A stretch of 64,000 nt of DNA from an uncultured Alphaproteobacteria bacterium (lineage in GTDB: Bacteria > Pseudomonadota > Alphaproteobacteria > HIMB59 > GCA-002718135): NCBI GenBank assembly GCA_902616075.1, contig CACMRK010000001.1:62001-126000 (forward strand), given 5' to 3'. Numbering within the stretch: position 1 is the first letter of the stretch; every line of letters begins with the position of its first letter. The notes beneath the pieces were generated by a model. That model was not told the origin of the DNA and made no database searches. It was given only the letters and a program-made list of their open reading frames with translations. Made by a program: the position numbers and the translations under genes. Shown here one piece after another: positions 46,931 through 56,755 of this stretch.

Positions 46931-48418
46931 TCACCAGATATTATTCAATGACTCTCTTAATTTTTTATATTTTTGATATTTATTATTAAGATATTTGGAT
47001 TGTTTTCTTTGGGGTGTGTAAATATGACCAATATTTTGGTGATCGTTAATTAATTTTTTTAAATCTTTTTTATGTAAATAACTGTCAATTAAGAATGAAA
47101 TACCTAACGCACCTAGTTCGGAATTAGTTAATATTTTAACTTTAATATTTAAAACATTTGAAATTAATTGAGGTAAAATTTTACTTTTTGATGCACCTCC
47201 TGCAAGATAAAGACTGTCGTTGGTTTTAATTTTATTCGCATAACAATCTTTAATAGATAATGCTAAACCTTCATAACAAGCAGTCATAATATCAAAATTA
47301 TTATGATGTGGTAATATTCCAAAAATTTCAGCTTTAGAATTTAAATTTACAAATGGAGATATAGAGCCTCCATAGTTTATGTAAGGAAGAAATACTAATG
47401 AATTTTCTGGATATTTAAAAGTTAAATATTTTTTTTCAAAATTATTAATAATTTTAATTTTATCTAAATACTTTTTAGAATTTTTGTAAAAATTATCAAT
47501 AACCCAATCAATATTAGTTGTTCCTGCTACGTTTATTTTAGTTTCTAACCATGTATTATTTAAAGAAGCAAAAAATAACCCTGAACCATCTTTAGAAATT
47601 TTTGAATTATTTTTAACTATAATATTATGACATGTAGTTCCAACTATACTTATTTTTTTGTTAGGGTTAATTCCTCCAGCTCCTAAAATAGAAGCTATTA
47701 CGTCTCCACATCCTATAATAACAGGTGTACCAACTTTTAAACTTGTCAATCTTGATGCACTTTTAGTAACGTAACCACCTAATTCATTTGATTTTTTTAT
47801 TACTGGAAAAAGTTTAAAATATTTAGTGCTTAATCTAAATATTTTGAAAATTTTTTTTGATAATTTTCTATTTCTTATATCCCCTGGATATACTGAAACT
47901 TCTGTTTCATCATTATTTATATTCCCTGTTAATTTAAATCTTAACCAATCTTTACAATTTAGAATGTATTTAATTTTCTTTAAATTTTCTTTTTCAAATT
48001 TAGTCATCCACTTTAGTATAGGTATAGTGCAACCATATTGCGCAATAGAGCCTGTAGTTTTATAAATTTGATCAAATATTTTTTTATTAGTGAAAATTTT
48101 TTGACTTCTTGTGTCATTCCACAAAATTGCATTTCTTACAGGTTTATGTTTATTATTTATGGACCAAAACCCAACCATATTTCCGGTTATGCCTAAACCA
48201 ACAATTGATTGCGTGTGAATTTTAGATTTTTTTATTAAAAGTTTAATACATTTTGCGGTAAGTAACCAAAATTTTTCCATTTCAATTTCAGACTTGCCAA
48301 ATTTATCAGTTAATACTGGATTTTTTACACTATAAGAATTTATTTGTTTGAAATTTGTATTAAAAATTACAGTCTTAATTACTGAAGTCCCAGCATCAAT
48401 TGCAATATAATATTTCAA
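46931..48418 (-). CDS. FGGY-family carbohydrate kinase (xylulokinase-like)
   Basis: 495 residues. N-terminal ATPase-fold strand YYIAIDAGTSVIKTVIFNTN, substrate-region Asp in ILWNDTRS, and the second-domain motifs VGTTCHNI and LYLAGGASKSKILPQLISNV. The last matches the FGGY signature 2 region. Phosphorylates a sugar or polyol imported as free substrate. It lies 71 bases upstream of the transporter genes on the same strand. Confidence 0.9.
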   Translation of the reverse strand: MKYYIAIDAGTSVIKTVIFNTNFKQINSYSVKNPVLTDKFGKSEIEMEKFWLLTAKCIKLLIKKSKIHTQSIVGLGITGNMVGFWSINNKHKPVRNAILWNDTRSQKIFTNKKIFDQIYKTTGSIAQYGCTIPILKWMTKFEKENLKKIKYILNCKDWLRFKLTGNINNDETEVSVYPGDIRNRKLSKKIFKIFRLSTKYFKLFPVIKKSNELGGYVTKSASRLTSLKVGTPVIIGCGDVIASILGAGGINPNKKISIVGTTCHNIIVKNNSKISKDGSGLFFASLNNTWLETKINVAGTTNIDWVIDNFYKNSKKYLDKIKIINNFEKKYLTFKYPENSLVFLPYINYGGSISPFVNLNSKAEIFGILPHHNNFDIMTACYEGLALSIKDCYANKIKTNDSLYLAGGASKSKILPQLISNVLNIKVKILTNSELGALGISFLIDSYLHKKDLKKLINDHQNIGHIYTPQRKQSKYLNNKYQKYKKLRESLNNIW

Positions 48419-48434
48419 AAGTTATCTCTTATAT

Positions 48435-48614
48435 TTACAGCCATGAGTAACCAACACAAACTAAAGCTATAATTAAAAAAAAATTCATAACTCTTTTTCT
48501 ATTTTTTATCTGCTGATCATTTAATTCTTTACTTCTAGAAAGATAATATACGTAACATCCAATTGCAAATGCTACAAAGCCTCCAAGATAAGCGTACCAT
48601 TGAAACTCAGTCAT
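48435..48614 (-). CDS. Small two-span membrane protein, 59 aa
   Basis: ATG at 48614. Two hydrophobic segments (YLGGFVAFAIGCYVYYLS and MNFFLIIALVCVGYSWL) joined by a charged loop (SRSKELNDQQIKNRKR). Typical of a real small membrane protein. It precedes the FGGY kinase by 16 bases on the same strand. No clear Shine-Dalgarno sequence; function unknown. Confidence 0.6.
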   Translation of the reverse strand: MTEFQWYAYLGGFVAFAIGCYVYYLSRSKELNDQQIKNRKRVMNFFLIIALVCVGYSWL

Positions 48615-48662
48615 TTATTTAATTTATATATTATTATATAATAATTTATAATTATTTTTATT

Positions 48663-49691
48663 ATGCCATACAAAGCTAGTCCAAAAAGATATCAAAAATT
48701 AATATACAGAAGATGCGGAAATAGTGGTTTACTTTTACCACCTATAACACTCGGTCTTTGGCATAATTTTGGTGGTAAAAAATCTATGTCAAAAGAAGCA
48801 AAGAAGATGCTTTTTAGAGCTTTTGATAGAGGCGTAACACATTTTGATTTGGCTAATAATTACGGACCACCTTACGGTTCAGCTGAAGCTAATTTTGGTA
48901 AAGTAATGAAATCAGAATTAAATAAATATAGAGATGAATTAATTATTTCAACTAAAGCTGGATACGATATGTGGCCTGGGCCATATGGAGAATGGGGTTC
49001 AAAAAAATACTTAACCGCAAGCCTTGATCAAAGTTTAAAAAGAATGAAACTAGAATATGTAGATATATTTTATTCTCATCGTTTTGATCCATTAACACCG
49101 TTAGAAGAGACAGCAGATGCATTAGCTCAATCAATTACAAGCGGTAAGGCTCTATACGTTGGAATTTCATCATATAGTTCAAAACAAACAATTAAAATGA
49201 ACAAGTTATTAAAAGATAGAGGAGTTAGGTGTTTAATTCATCAACCATCTTACTCCATGATTAATAGATGGGTAGAAAAAGATCTATTATATACATTAAA
49301 AAAATTAGGTATCGGCTGTATTGCATTCTCTCCTCTCGCACAAGGAATGTTATCGGGAAAATATTTAAAAAAAATACCTAAAGTATCAAGGATTGCAGAT
49401 AATTCATCGCTTGATAAAAAAATGGTTACAAAAAGTTATTTAATTAAAATTAAAGAGTTAACAAAAATTGCAAATAGAAGAGGACAATCTTTACCTCAAA
49501 TGGCCCTTTCTTGGGTTCTTCGTCATCCAACTATGACATCAGCTCTAATTGGCGCAAGAACTGTTAATCAATTAAATGAATGTTTAGACAGTCAAAACAA
49601 TTTAACTTTTAGTAAAGTAGAATTAAAAGCAATAAATAAATATGCAAAAGAGGAAAATATAAATCTATGGTCTAAATCTAGTAAAGATTAA
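48663..49691 (+). CDS. Aldo/keto reductase, YghZ (L-glyceraldehyde-3-phosphate reductase) type
   Basis: 342 residues, TIM-barrel NADPH-dependent reductase. Catalytic tetrad visible: Asp and Tyr in FDLANNYGPPYGSAE, Lys in STKAGY, His in YSHRFDP. The MWPGPYGEWGSKKYL insert and RRCGNSGLLLPPITLGLWHN start are characteristic of the YghZ/Kv-beta-like AKR14 group. It is divergent from the kinase side and followed by a dehydrogenase 8 bases later, so probably part of a sugar-breakdown operon. Confidence 0.92.
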   Translation: MPYKASPKRYQKLIYRRCGNSGLLLPPITLGLWHNFGGKKSMSKEAKKMLFRAFDRGVTHFDLANNYGPPYGSAEANFGKVMKSELNKYRDELIISTKAGYDMWPGPYGEWGSKKYLTASLDQSLKRMKLEYVDIFYSHRFDPLTPLEETADALAQSITSGKALYVGISSYSSKQTIKMNKLLKDRGVRCLIHQPSYSMINRWVEKDLLYTLKKLGIGCIAFSPLAQGMLSGKYLKKIPKVSRIADNSSLDKKMVTKSYLIKIKELTKIANRRGQSLPQMALSWVLRHPTMTSALIGARTVNQLNECLDSQNNLTFSKVELKAINKYAKEENINLWSKSSKD

Positions 49692-49699
49692 ATTAATAG

Positions 49700-50617
49700 A
49701 TGAGATATAATATTTTAATCGCAGATAGTTTAATAAAAGATTTTGTTTATGTTTTTAAAAATAATTTTAATGTTGATTGTTTATGGACTTTAAAAAAAAA
49801 TATTAATTTTAATAAATATGAAGCCATTGTAGTAACTGGAGGATTTAATACTAATAAAAATTTTTTAAAGAAATTTAATAAACTTAAAATTGTATCTGTT
49901 TTCGGTGTTGGATATGATGGTGTAGACTTAACTTATTGTAAAAAGAATAATATTACAGTCACTAATACCCCAAAAGTTTTAACAGAAGATGTTGCTGACT
50001 TAGCACTTGGTCTTTTAATCTCACTATCTAGAAAAATTCATGATAGTCATGATTTTGTAAAACAAAATAAATGGATCAAACAACCATTTGAGTTAACCTC
50101 AAGTCTTTCAAATAAAACTGTTGGAATAGTTGGATTTGGCTCTATAGGAAAAGCTTTTGCCAAAAGAGTAAAATCACTGTCAATGAATATAATTTATACT
50201 GGTCCAAATAACAAAAATGTTAAATTTAAATATTATAAATCATTAGGGGAAATGGTTAAATTAACCGATTACTTAGTATTAACTTGTATTGGTGGATCAA
50301 AAACCAGAAATTTAATTAATGATAAAATTTTTAGTAAAATGAAGAAGAGCGCAATGATAATTAATGTATCTAGAGGTTCAGTAGTAAATGAGAAGGATTT
50401 AATAGCATCTCTTAAAAATAAAGTAATTGCTGGAGCTGCATTAGATGTGTTTGATAACGAACCAAATATAAATTTGAAAATTAGAAGACAAAAAAATGTA
50501 CTATTATCTCCACATAATGCTAGTGCAACTTCTGAAACAAGATTAAAAATGGCTAATTTAGCATATAAAAATATTTGTAATTACTTTAATAATTTATCTA
50601 TTAAAAAAATTATTTAA
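49700..50617 (+). CDS. D-isomer-specific 2-hydroxyacid dehydrogenase (hydroxypyruvate/glyoxylate reductase type)
   Basis: 305 residues. Rossmann motif VGIVGFGSIGKAFAKR, the active-site Arg in the NVSRGSVV region, Glu in FDNEPN and catalytic His in SPHNASA. Reduces a 2-oxoacid such as hydroxypyruvate or glyoxylate with NAD(P)H. Follows the aldo/keto reductase by 8 bases, suggesting cotranscription. Confidence 0.92.
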   Translation: MRYNILIADSLIKDFVYVFKNNFNVDCLWTLKKNINFNKYEAIVVTGGFNTNKNFLKKFNKLKIVSVFGVGYDGVDLTYCKKNNITVTNTPKVLTEDVADLALGLLISLSRKIHDSHDFVKQNKWIKQPFELTSSLSNKTVGIVGFGSIGKAFAKRVKSLSMNIIYTGPNNKNVKFKYYKSLGEMVKLTDYLVLTCIGGSKTRNLINDKIFSKMKKSAMIINVSRGSVVNEKDLIASLKNKVIAGAALDVFDNEPNINLKIRRQKNVLLSPHNASATSETRLKMANLAYKNICNYFNNLSIKKII

Positions 50618-50619
50618 AT

Positions 50620-51768
50620 TTATTTAGAGTTTTTTAATTTATTTAAAAAAAATAAAAAAAGAAAGATCCACATTATAGAAATAACTTGAGTGTTTCTTGT
50701 TATGCTAAATAATTCAGATGTAAATCCAAGTAAAGCCGGACCAACTAGCAATCCAAGAAATCCAAAAGTACTTAAATTTGCTGCAGCAGTATTTAAATTA
50801 TCTGTTGTATTTCTTAAAGCTACCCTTATAGCTATTGGAAAGAAGTTTGCTGATGCAAAACCAAGTAATAATAAACCTATTAGAATTAAATAAATATTTC
50901 CATAAAATATTATCAGCAAATATATTATTGAACCAATCAAGGGGAGGTAACCACCAACTAATTTTTCACTTGAGAGGTATATCATTTTTGCACCTAGAAA
51001 TTTCCCAATTGTTTCTCCAGCAGCCCAACAGACAATTGTTAAACTAGCTATTAAACTAGTAGTTAATAATTCTCTTTCGAACCACAATGGGGCCCAATCT
51101 ACTAAAGCCATTACTGTCGCCCAAAAAATAAATAAATAAAAACTAAATATTAAGATATTACTTTCTGGTATTTTAATCTTCTCTATTGGTTCTATTTTTT
51201 CATATCTTTTTTGCAAGCCTAATTTAAATACAAATAAAGATGCAAATATTCCTAATAAAACTAAGAAGACAAATAAATAATGTGAGTTTAATTCTAGATA
51301 CCTATATAAACCAGAAGTTAATCCTCCAAATAAAAAACCTAACGTCATAAAAGCACTTAGCAAAGTTTGTAAAATTTTATTTGTTTTTTCTTCAGCTACT
51401 TTAGTTACAGCTGTCGTTGTGGTGAATATAAATCCAAACCCAATACCAGTTGGCAATCCGCTTAATAAAAAAAAATATATATTATTGGATAATCCAAAAG
51501 TTATAGGAGATAATGAAAAAAATAAAACTCCTATTAAAAGAGTGTTTCTTGATCCAAATTTTGGCACCATTACACGACCAGCTAATTGTGATGAAATTAA
51601 TTGAATAACTGAGAAAAACATTAAAAAAAATCCAATTGTAGTGTTTGCAAAATTCATTTTTTCAATTATCCAAGGAAAATGAGAAACGGTATTCCCCCAA
51701 ATAAATGCGGGAGTAAATAATGATATACAAGCAGAATAAAAACTATTTAAATATAATTTTTTTTCCAT
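50620..51768 (-). CDS. MFS transporter
   Basis: 382 residues, about 12 hydrophobic spans. Motif A-like loop SQLAGRVMVPKFGSRNTL after the second span, and the family layout of two six-span halves with a central charged loop (QKRYEKIEPIEKIKI). Substrate not predictable; among sugar genes it may import or export a sugar acid. Confidence 0.88.
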   Translation of the reverse strand: MEKKLYLNSFYSACISLFTPAFIWGNTVSHFPWIIEKMNFANTTIGFFLMFFSVIQLISSQLAGRVMVPKFGSRNTLLIGVLFFSLSPITFGLSNNIYFFLLSGLPTGIGFGFIFTTTTAVTKVAEEKTNKILQTLLSAFMTLGFLFGGLTSGLYRYLELNSHYLFVFLVLLGIFASLFVFKLGLQKRYEKIEPIEKIKIPESNILIFSFYLFIFWATVMALVDWAPLWFERELLTTSLIASLTIVCWAAGETIGKFLGAKMIYLSSEKLVGGYLPLIGSIIYLLIIFYGNIYLILIGLLLLGFASANFFPIAIRVALRNTTDNLNTAAANLSTFGFLGLLVGPALLGFTSELFSITRNTQVISIMWIFLFLFFLNKLKNSK

Positions 51769-51833
51769 TACGTTTAGTAAATTTATTTATTGAATTATAA
51801 AATATTAAATAATAACAATAATATATTTAATTA

Positions 51834-53384
51834 ATGAAGTTTATCTTAAAAATAATCATAGGTATGTTTGTTCTTATCTTGGGAATAAACTTTTTATTAG
51901 ATCTATCATTTATTAATAATCAGTTCGATAAAAGTAACAAAGAATTTATATCAAAATACTTAACTTCACATAAGAATACTTCCAAATTAGAAAATAAAAT
52001 TAAAGAACTTAAAAAAGAAAGAAATAAGTTTAGGAGCCAAAAAATTTTATTAGAAGAAGTATATACAGATCTTAAAGATGATAATATTGAAATCAAATTC
52101 AAATCTGAATTATTTGATAAAATTATTCAACAAATAGATCCTTATGAACATGATTTAAATTTAAAAAAACAAAATCGTAACTTAGAATATTCTTTAAATA
52201 AAGAACATAGTTTTACTAACAATAAAATTAACACTAAAATATTTAGTCCAGAAAATAATATTTTATTGTACGGAATTGCAAATCAATTTCCAGCAAGTGG
52301 TTATTTAGAAATATATAAAAATAAATTAATATTAATCTCTGCAAGTGGTATTTTAGCATATTCAAACACTGAAATTGAAAAAATTAAAAATAATTTAATA
52401 TTAAAACAAGTAAAAACTAATATTGATAAATTTATTGGAGAAGATCAATTTAAAAAATCAAGAATACATAATTTTGATTGGTTAGAAGGTGGATGGTTTT
52501 CAATAAAAGATATTAATATTTACAATGATCGTATTTATGTGTCTTATACTAGAGAAGTTGAAGAAAATTGTTGGAACACAAGTTTATTACATGGAGAAAT
52601 GAATTTTGAGTTAATTATATTTGAAAACCTCTTAACTTCAGAAGAGTGTGTTAATTTTTATGATAATATTGATAGTGAATTTAATGCTCATCAATCGGGA
52701 GGACGAATAATAAATATTAATAATGAAAAATTATTTTTTTCCACAGGTGATTTTAGAAGTAGATATAGAGCTCAAGACCAAGATAGTATTTTTAGTAAAA
52801 TAATTGAAGTCGATAAACAATCTAAAAATTATAAAGTTATAAGTATGGGTCATAGAAACCCTCAAGGACTATATTTAAATAAAGAAGAGAAGTTTTTACT
52901 TGAAGCAGAGCATGGGCCTGAAGGAGGAGATGAAATTAATTTAATAAAACTTAATGAAAATGAAATCCCAAATTATGGATGGGCAATTTCTTCATATGGA
53001 GAGCATTATGGAGGTAAAAATGCTCCATACAATAAAAAAAAATATACTAAATATCCACTTCATAAATCTCATAAAGATTTTGGTTTTATTGAACCTTTAA
53101 TATATTTTAACCCATCAATAGGAATATCTCAGATAATTGGATTAAATAAAATAAATAAATATGTTGTAGCATCAATGAAGGATGAGTCACTTTATTTTTT
53201 TGATTATAATTACAATGACACAAAACTCTCAACACCAAATAAAGTTACCAACGGTAAAGCTGATAATATAAAAATTGAAAGAGTACACATTGGTGAAAGA
53301 ATAAGAGATATGATTTATTATGATAATAGATTATATTTATATTTGGAAGATACTGCTTCAATTGCAGTAGTTACATTAAATTAA
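51834..53384 (+). CDS. Membrane-anchored PQQ-type sugar dehydrogenase domain protein
   Basis: 516 residues. N-terminal membrane anchor (IIIGMFVLILGINFLLDL), then a charged coiled-coil-like region (about 40-115), then a six-bladed propeller of the glucose/sorbosone dehydrogenase family: GHRNPQGLYL, AEHGPEGGDEINLI, and NYGWAISSYGEHYGGKNAP. This is the second member of the family in the window; unlike the 13666-14760 protein it is tethered and carries extra helices. The GH32/GH68-like gene begins one base after its stop. Confidence 0.83.
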   Translation: MKFILKIIIGMFVLILGINFLLDLSFINNQFDKSNKEFISKYLTSHKNTSKLENKIKELKKERNKFRSQKILLEEVYTDLKDDNIEIKFKSELFDKIIQQIDPYEHDLNLKKQNRNLEYSLNKEHSFTNNKINTKIFSPENNILLYGIANQFPASGYLEIYKNKLILISASGILAYSNTEIEKIKNNLILKQVKTNIDKFIGEDQFKKSRIHNFDWLEGGWFSIKDINIYNDRIYVSYTREVEENCWNTSLLHGEMNFELIIFENLLTSEECVNFYDNIDSEFNAHQSGGRIININNEKLFFSTGDFRSRYRAQDQDSIFSKIIEVDKQSKNYKVISMGHRNPQGLYLNKEEKFLLEAEHGPEGGDEINLIKLNENEIPNYGWAISSYGEHYGGKNAPYNKKKYTKYPLHKSHKDFGFIEPLIYFNPSIGISQIIGLNKINKYVVASMKDESLYFFDYNYNDTKLSTPNKVTNGKADNIKIERVHIGERIRDMIYYDNRLYLYLEDTASIAVVTLN

Positions 53385-53385
53385 A

Positions 53386-54348
53386 TTGATTAAACTTAAA
53401 GAAAAATGGCTTTGGGATTTCTGGCTGAATAATGATAAGGACATTTGGTATTGCTATTTTCTTCAAGCAGATAAATCACTAAAAGATCCTAATCTTAGAC
53501 ATAACAATGTTAGTCACGGATTAGCTACCTCAAAAGATTTAATTAATTGGAAATATCATGGAAAAGTTTTTGCCCATTCTAATAATGAGAATTTTGATGA
53601 TTATACAACTTGGACAGGGTCAATAATCAAAAATAATAGTAAGTGGCATTACTTTTATACTGGAAGAAATAAAAAAGAAAATGGAAGCAAACAAAGAATT
53701 GGACATGCAATAGGTGAAACACCCTATTCTTTTAAAAGATGTGGAAATGGATTGGCTTTAGATTTAGATACAAACATATATCAAGAACTAGAGAAGGATA
53801 ATTTTTGGAAGGATCGAGCTATGCGTGATCCATGGGTAATGAAGCATCCTCATGAAAATAAATTTATAATGGCTTACACAGCTAGAGCATCAATCCACAA
53901 TGATCCTTATCAGTGTGGGGTAATTGGAATGGCTGAGTCACATGACCTTTATGAATGGAAATCTATTCAACCTTTATTTGGAGGATTCTTTAGTCAGTTA
54001 GAAGTTCCTCAAATATTTAAAGTTAAAAATAAATGGTATTGTTTATTTTGTAACCATCCTGAAGATTGGTCCAATAAATTTATAGAAAATTACAATGGTC
54101 CAAAAAAGAGAGGAACACATTATTTAATTGCAGATAAATTTGAGGGACCATGGATTTTAGCACCAGGTCCCTATTTAACAACAAACTATGAAATAGAACT
54201 ATATGCGGGAAGAGTCATAGAAAAAGATAGTAAATTTTTCTTTATGGCTTTTTTGCATGATGATCAAAATGGCAATTTTATTGGAGAAATATCAAATCCA
54301 ATTCCAATTAGTTTTGATAAAAATGGCTTAATGAGTTTGGAAATTTAA
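53386..54348 (+). CDS. Five-bladed propeller glycosidase, GH32/GH68/GH43-like
   Basis: 320 residues. Clan GH-J-like motifs: Asp in WLWDFWL near the N-terminus, RDP in AMRDPWVM near residue 148, and Glu in SQLEVPQIF near 205; these match the nucleophile, transition-state stabiliser and acid/base of GH32/GH68 enzymes. Fructoside or related sugar hydrolysis is likely, but the exact family is uncertain. There is no signal peptide, so a cytoplasmic enzyme. It starts at TTG 53386, one base after the previous stop; no in-frame ATG precedes the first motif. Confidence 0.75.
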   Translation: MIKLKEKWLWDFWLNNDKDIWYCYFLQADKSLKDPNLRHNNVSHGLATSKDLINWKYHGKVFAHSNNENFDDYTTWTGSIIKNNSKWHYFYTGRNKKENGSKQRIGHAIGETPYSFKRCGNGLALDLDTNIYQELEKDNFWKDRAMRDPWVMKHPHENKFIMAYTARASIHNDPYQCGVIGMAESHDLYEWKSIQPLFGGFFSQLEVPQIFKVKNKWYCLFCNHPEDWSNKFIENYNGPKKRGTHYLIADKFEGPWILAPGPYLTTNYEIELYAGRVIEKDSKFFFMAFLHDDQNGNFIGEISNPIPISFDKNGLMSLEI

Positions 54349-55199
54349 TTAATATTTTTCCAAGAATATTGTGGTTTAAATCCTAAAATTTTTTTAGCTT
54401 TCTCATTACTTAGCAATGTTTTATTTTTTCCAATTTCACCTTTAATTTGAATATTTGGAAATACTTTATCAAGAAGAGATTGATTATCTTCTTCCATAAC
54501 AGTATCATCTGCAGCTATAATAAAATTCTCAGCACCTTTTAATTTACTTTCCATTGCTAATAGACAAGCTTGAGCTACATCTCTTGCATCAATATATCCC
54601 CAAAAATTCCATTTTCTTAAAAACGGATCTTTTTGAAATGATTGAAATTGTTTGTAATCATGTTCTTCCATTATATTTGAGTAGCGAAGTCCAAATATTT
54701 TCATTTCAGGATTTCTCCTGCAATATTGTCTAGCCATTTCTTCACCCATGACCTTAGACAAGGAATAACTTGATTCAGGACGAGGATAATATTCTTCATC
54801 AACTGGGACATATGGAGGGTATGTGTCAAAAGGTAAGCCAAGAACAGTTTCACTTGATGCCCATACAACATTATTAATTTTTAAAACCTTTGCTGCTTGA
54901 AATATATTATAAGTACTTAGAGTATTCATTCTAAAAGTTTTATGATTGGTTTCTAAGCCTGGGGCAGGAATAGCTGCTTGATGAATAATTGCATCAATTC
55001 CATTAATACGGTCATCTATTTCAGATACAGACTCAATTGCATCACCAAAATTTTCTAAATTAACTTTAGAGAAAGGCACTTTTAATTCTGAATGATTAAC
55101 TAAATCTACATTCAAGACATTATAGTTTTTTTTTAATAGTAAATTTATTGTTGCCCTTCCCGCTTTACCCGAGCCACCTGTAACTAAAATATTTTTCAT
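54345..55199 (-). CDS. NAD-dependent epimerase/dehydratase (uronate-dehydrogenase-like SDR)
   Basis: 284 residues, extended SDR. NAD-binding VTGGSGKAGRATINLL, then DAIIHQAAIP, catalytic YSLSKVMGEE (Tyr-x3-Lys), and RYSNIM. Acts on a sugar nucleotide or sugar acid. Convergent with the glycosidase gene, which it overlaps by 4 bases. Confidence 0.88.
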   Translation of the reverse strand: MKNILVTGGSGKAGRATINLLLKKNYNVLNVDLVNHSELKVPFSKVNLENFGDAIESVSEIDDRINGIDAIIHQAAIPAPGLETNHKTFRMNTLSTYNIFQAAKVLKINNVVWASSETVLGLPFDTYPPYVPVDEEYYPRPESSYSLSKVMGEEMARQYCRRNPEMKIFGLRYSNIMEEHDYKQFQSFQKDPFLRKWNFWGYIDARDVAQACLLAMESKLKGAENFIIAADDTVMEEDNQSLLDKVFPNIQIKGEIGKNKTLLSNEKAKKILGFKPQYSWKNIN

Positions 55200-55271
55200 T
55201 TGAGGTTACTTTAATAATTTTTTATAAAGAATCATTAATAAATTTGATAATTATTTAAAAAAGGAGATTTT

Positions 55272-55703
55272 ATGGCTGAATATATTCTAGAAGCTGGAGG
55301 AACAATGGCATTTACATTCCATGTTTTATTTATGCTTTTTAATTTATTTATTATTTATCAGTTTTATTTTAATGACAAATTTTTTAATGAATTAGGTTTT
55401 TCCAATGAAGAACCTAAATTAGTATTTAGAGGTCCTTTAGGTGCCGTTTTTTTAACAATGTTATTAATGTCTGTATTGCTAACTTTTGATGTTACTGGAA
55501 ATACTTATGAAGAAAATGTAGTGCAATATAAATTTTGGTATTCATTTTTATTTATGCTTATGGCAATAGCTTTAATTAGTTCAGTAATTAGGTATTTTAA
55601 TCTTGTAAATAACTACGGCATTACCCCTAATATTAGAGGAGTTATGTTTCCATTAATTGGTTTGATTTTAATTATCCTTAGAACGATGTTTGAGGCTTAT
55701 TAA
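55272..55703 (+). CDS. Small integral membrane protein, 143 aa
   Basis: Not recognised. Four hydrophobic spans; charged loop NDKFFNELGFSNEEPKL after the first. AAGGAG ribosome-binding site precedes ATG 55272, and a terminator follows, so it is a single-gene transcript. Size and layout resemble the 20442-20846 protein but without clear sequence identity. Confidence 0.75.
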   Translation: MAEYILEAGGTMAFTFHVLFMLFNLFIIYQFYFNDKFFNELGFSNEEPKLVFRGPLGAVFLTMLLMSVLLTFDVTGNTYEENVVQYKFWYSFLFMLMAIALISSVIRYFNLVNNYGITPNIRGVMFPLIGLILIILRTMFEAY

Positions 55704-55713
55704 TATTAATTTG

Positions 55714-55739
55714 CAAGCGGTGTAATAGCCGCTTGTTTT
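55714..55739 (+). terminator. Rho-independent terminator
   Basis: Stem CAAGCGG / CCGCTTG with an 8-base loop, followed by TTTTA, 11 bases after the 55272-55703 stop. It lies at the stop of the convergent 55738-56130 gene. Confidence 0.8.
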
Positions 55740-56130
55740 AATTAAAATAGCTCCTTATTTTTCTTCTAGATGCAAAATGCAAGATTATTGAAACTACAAA
55801 TAAAAATAAAACAAAATAGTATTCTCTAAATTCAACTTGACTAGTATAAAAAACAAATAAACAACAAACTGTAAATGATTTAATATAAATTTCTAAAAAC
55901 TGAATAGGATAAAGTTTTTCTGATTGAAGGAAAAGATATCTAAAACCAAAGTAAGCAAAAGTAAGAAAAACAGCTAATCTGACTGAAGTAATTCTATGAT
56001 ATGGTATTTCTTGTTTTTCAACAATAGTAAAAGGAAAATAGATAGTTACACCCATAATCTCTGCAATTATAAATGCTACTGCCCATAAACTTAATAAACC
56101 AACTATAAATTTAGCTAATGTTCTTACCAT
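55738..56130 (-). CDS. Small integral membrane protein, about 130 aa
   Basis: Not recognised. Four hydrophobic spans (first LAKFIVGLLSLWAVAFIIAE) and a basic tail FASRRKIRSYFN. A TTG two codons upstream is an alternative start; I take ATG 56130. Confidence 0.65.
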   Translation of the reverse strand: MVRTLAKFIVGLLSLWAVAFIIAEIMGVTIYFPFTIVEKQEIPYHRITSVRLAVFLTFAYFGFRYLFLQSEKLYPIQFLEIYIKSFTVCCLFVFYTSQVEFREYYFVLFLFVVSIILHFASRRKIRSYFN

Positions 56131-56249
56131 AATCAAATTTATGGTCTTTTTTTTACAAGGGTTTTGACCTTACCTATTTATATATTTTAACTAAATTTTA
56201 ATAAAAAATACATAAATATTGATTTCATTGCAGAAAACTAAGTTATTTT

Positions 56250-56645
56250 TTATTTAAAATTATCTTTAATTGGCGAGAAATATAGAAGAATTAAAATTGC
56301 TCCACTAATCAATCCACCAATTTGATCAAGCATACCACTAAAGGCAGTATAAATAACAGAACCACTAAAATAATTTAGAACTATGCCAGCTACTACTAAA
56401 AATAAATACAGTGATTTTCCATAAGAGATAAATCGATAAAGTAGATTCAAAGTTAATAGATATAAAAAAAATAAACTAATCGATACTATTCGGGCAAAAT
56501 TTTCAAAATTAGATAATAGTCCATCATTTAAATCTTCATAAAGCTTAGAAATTTCTGATGGTTGGTACATAGATGATATAACCATTAAAATTATAACAAT
56601 AAAGTCTGCTAAAATTAAATTTTTAAAAATTTTTTCAATTTCCAT
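56250..56645 (-). CDS. Small integral membrane protein, 131 aa
   Basis: Not recognised. Four hydrophobic spans, with a charged loop YQPSEISKLYEDLNDGLLSN after the first, and a Gly/Ser-rich last span. The ATG at 56645 is preceded by an A+T-rich gap. Function unknown. Confidence 0.65.
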   Translation of the reverse strand: MEIEKIFKNLILADFIVIILMVISSMYQPSEISKLYEDLNDGLLSNFENFARIVSISLFFLYLLTLNLLYRFISYGKSLYLFLVVAGIVLNYFSGSVIYTAFSGMLDQIGGLISGAILILLYFSPIKDNFK

Positions 56646-56755
56646 AATTACTAAAATTTCAAATTAAATTTAAACTAATTTAGTTATGTAGTATTAAAAT
56701 TACAATAAAATTATTTTAATCTATTTATAAAGAACTTAGAATTTGAAAATTGTAT

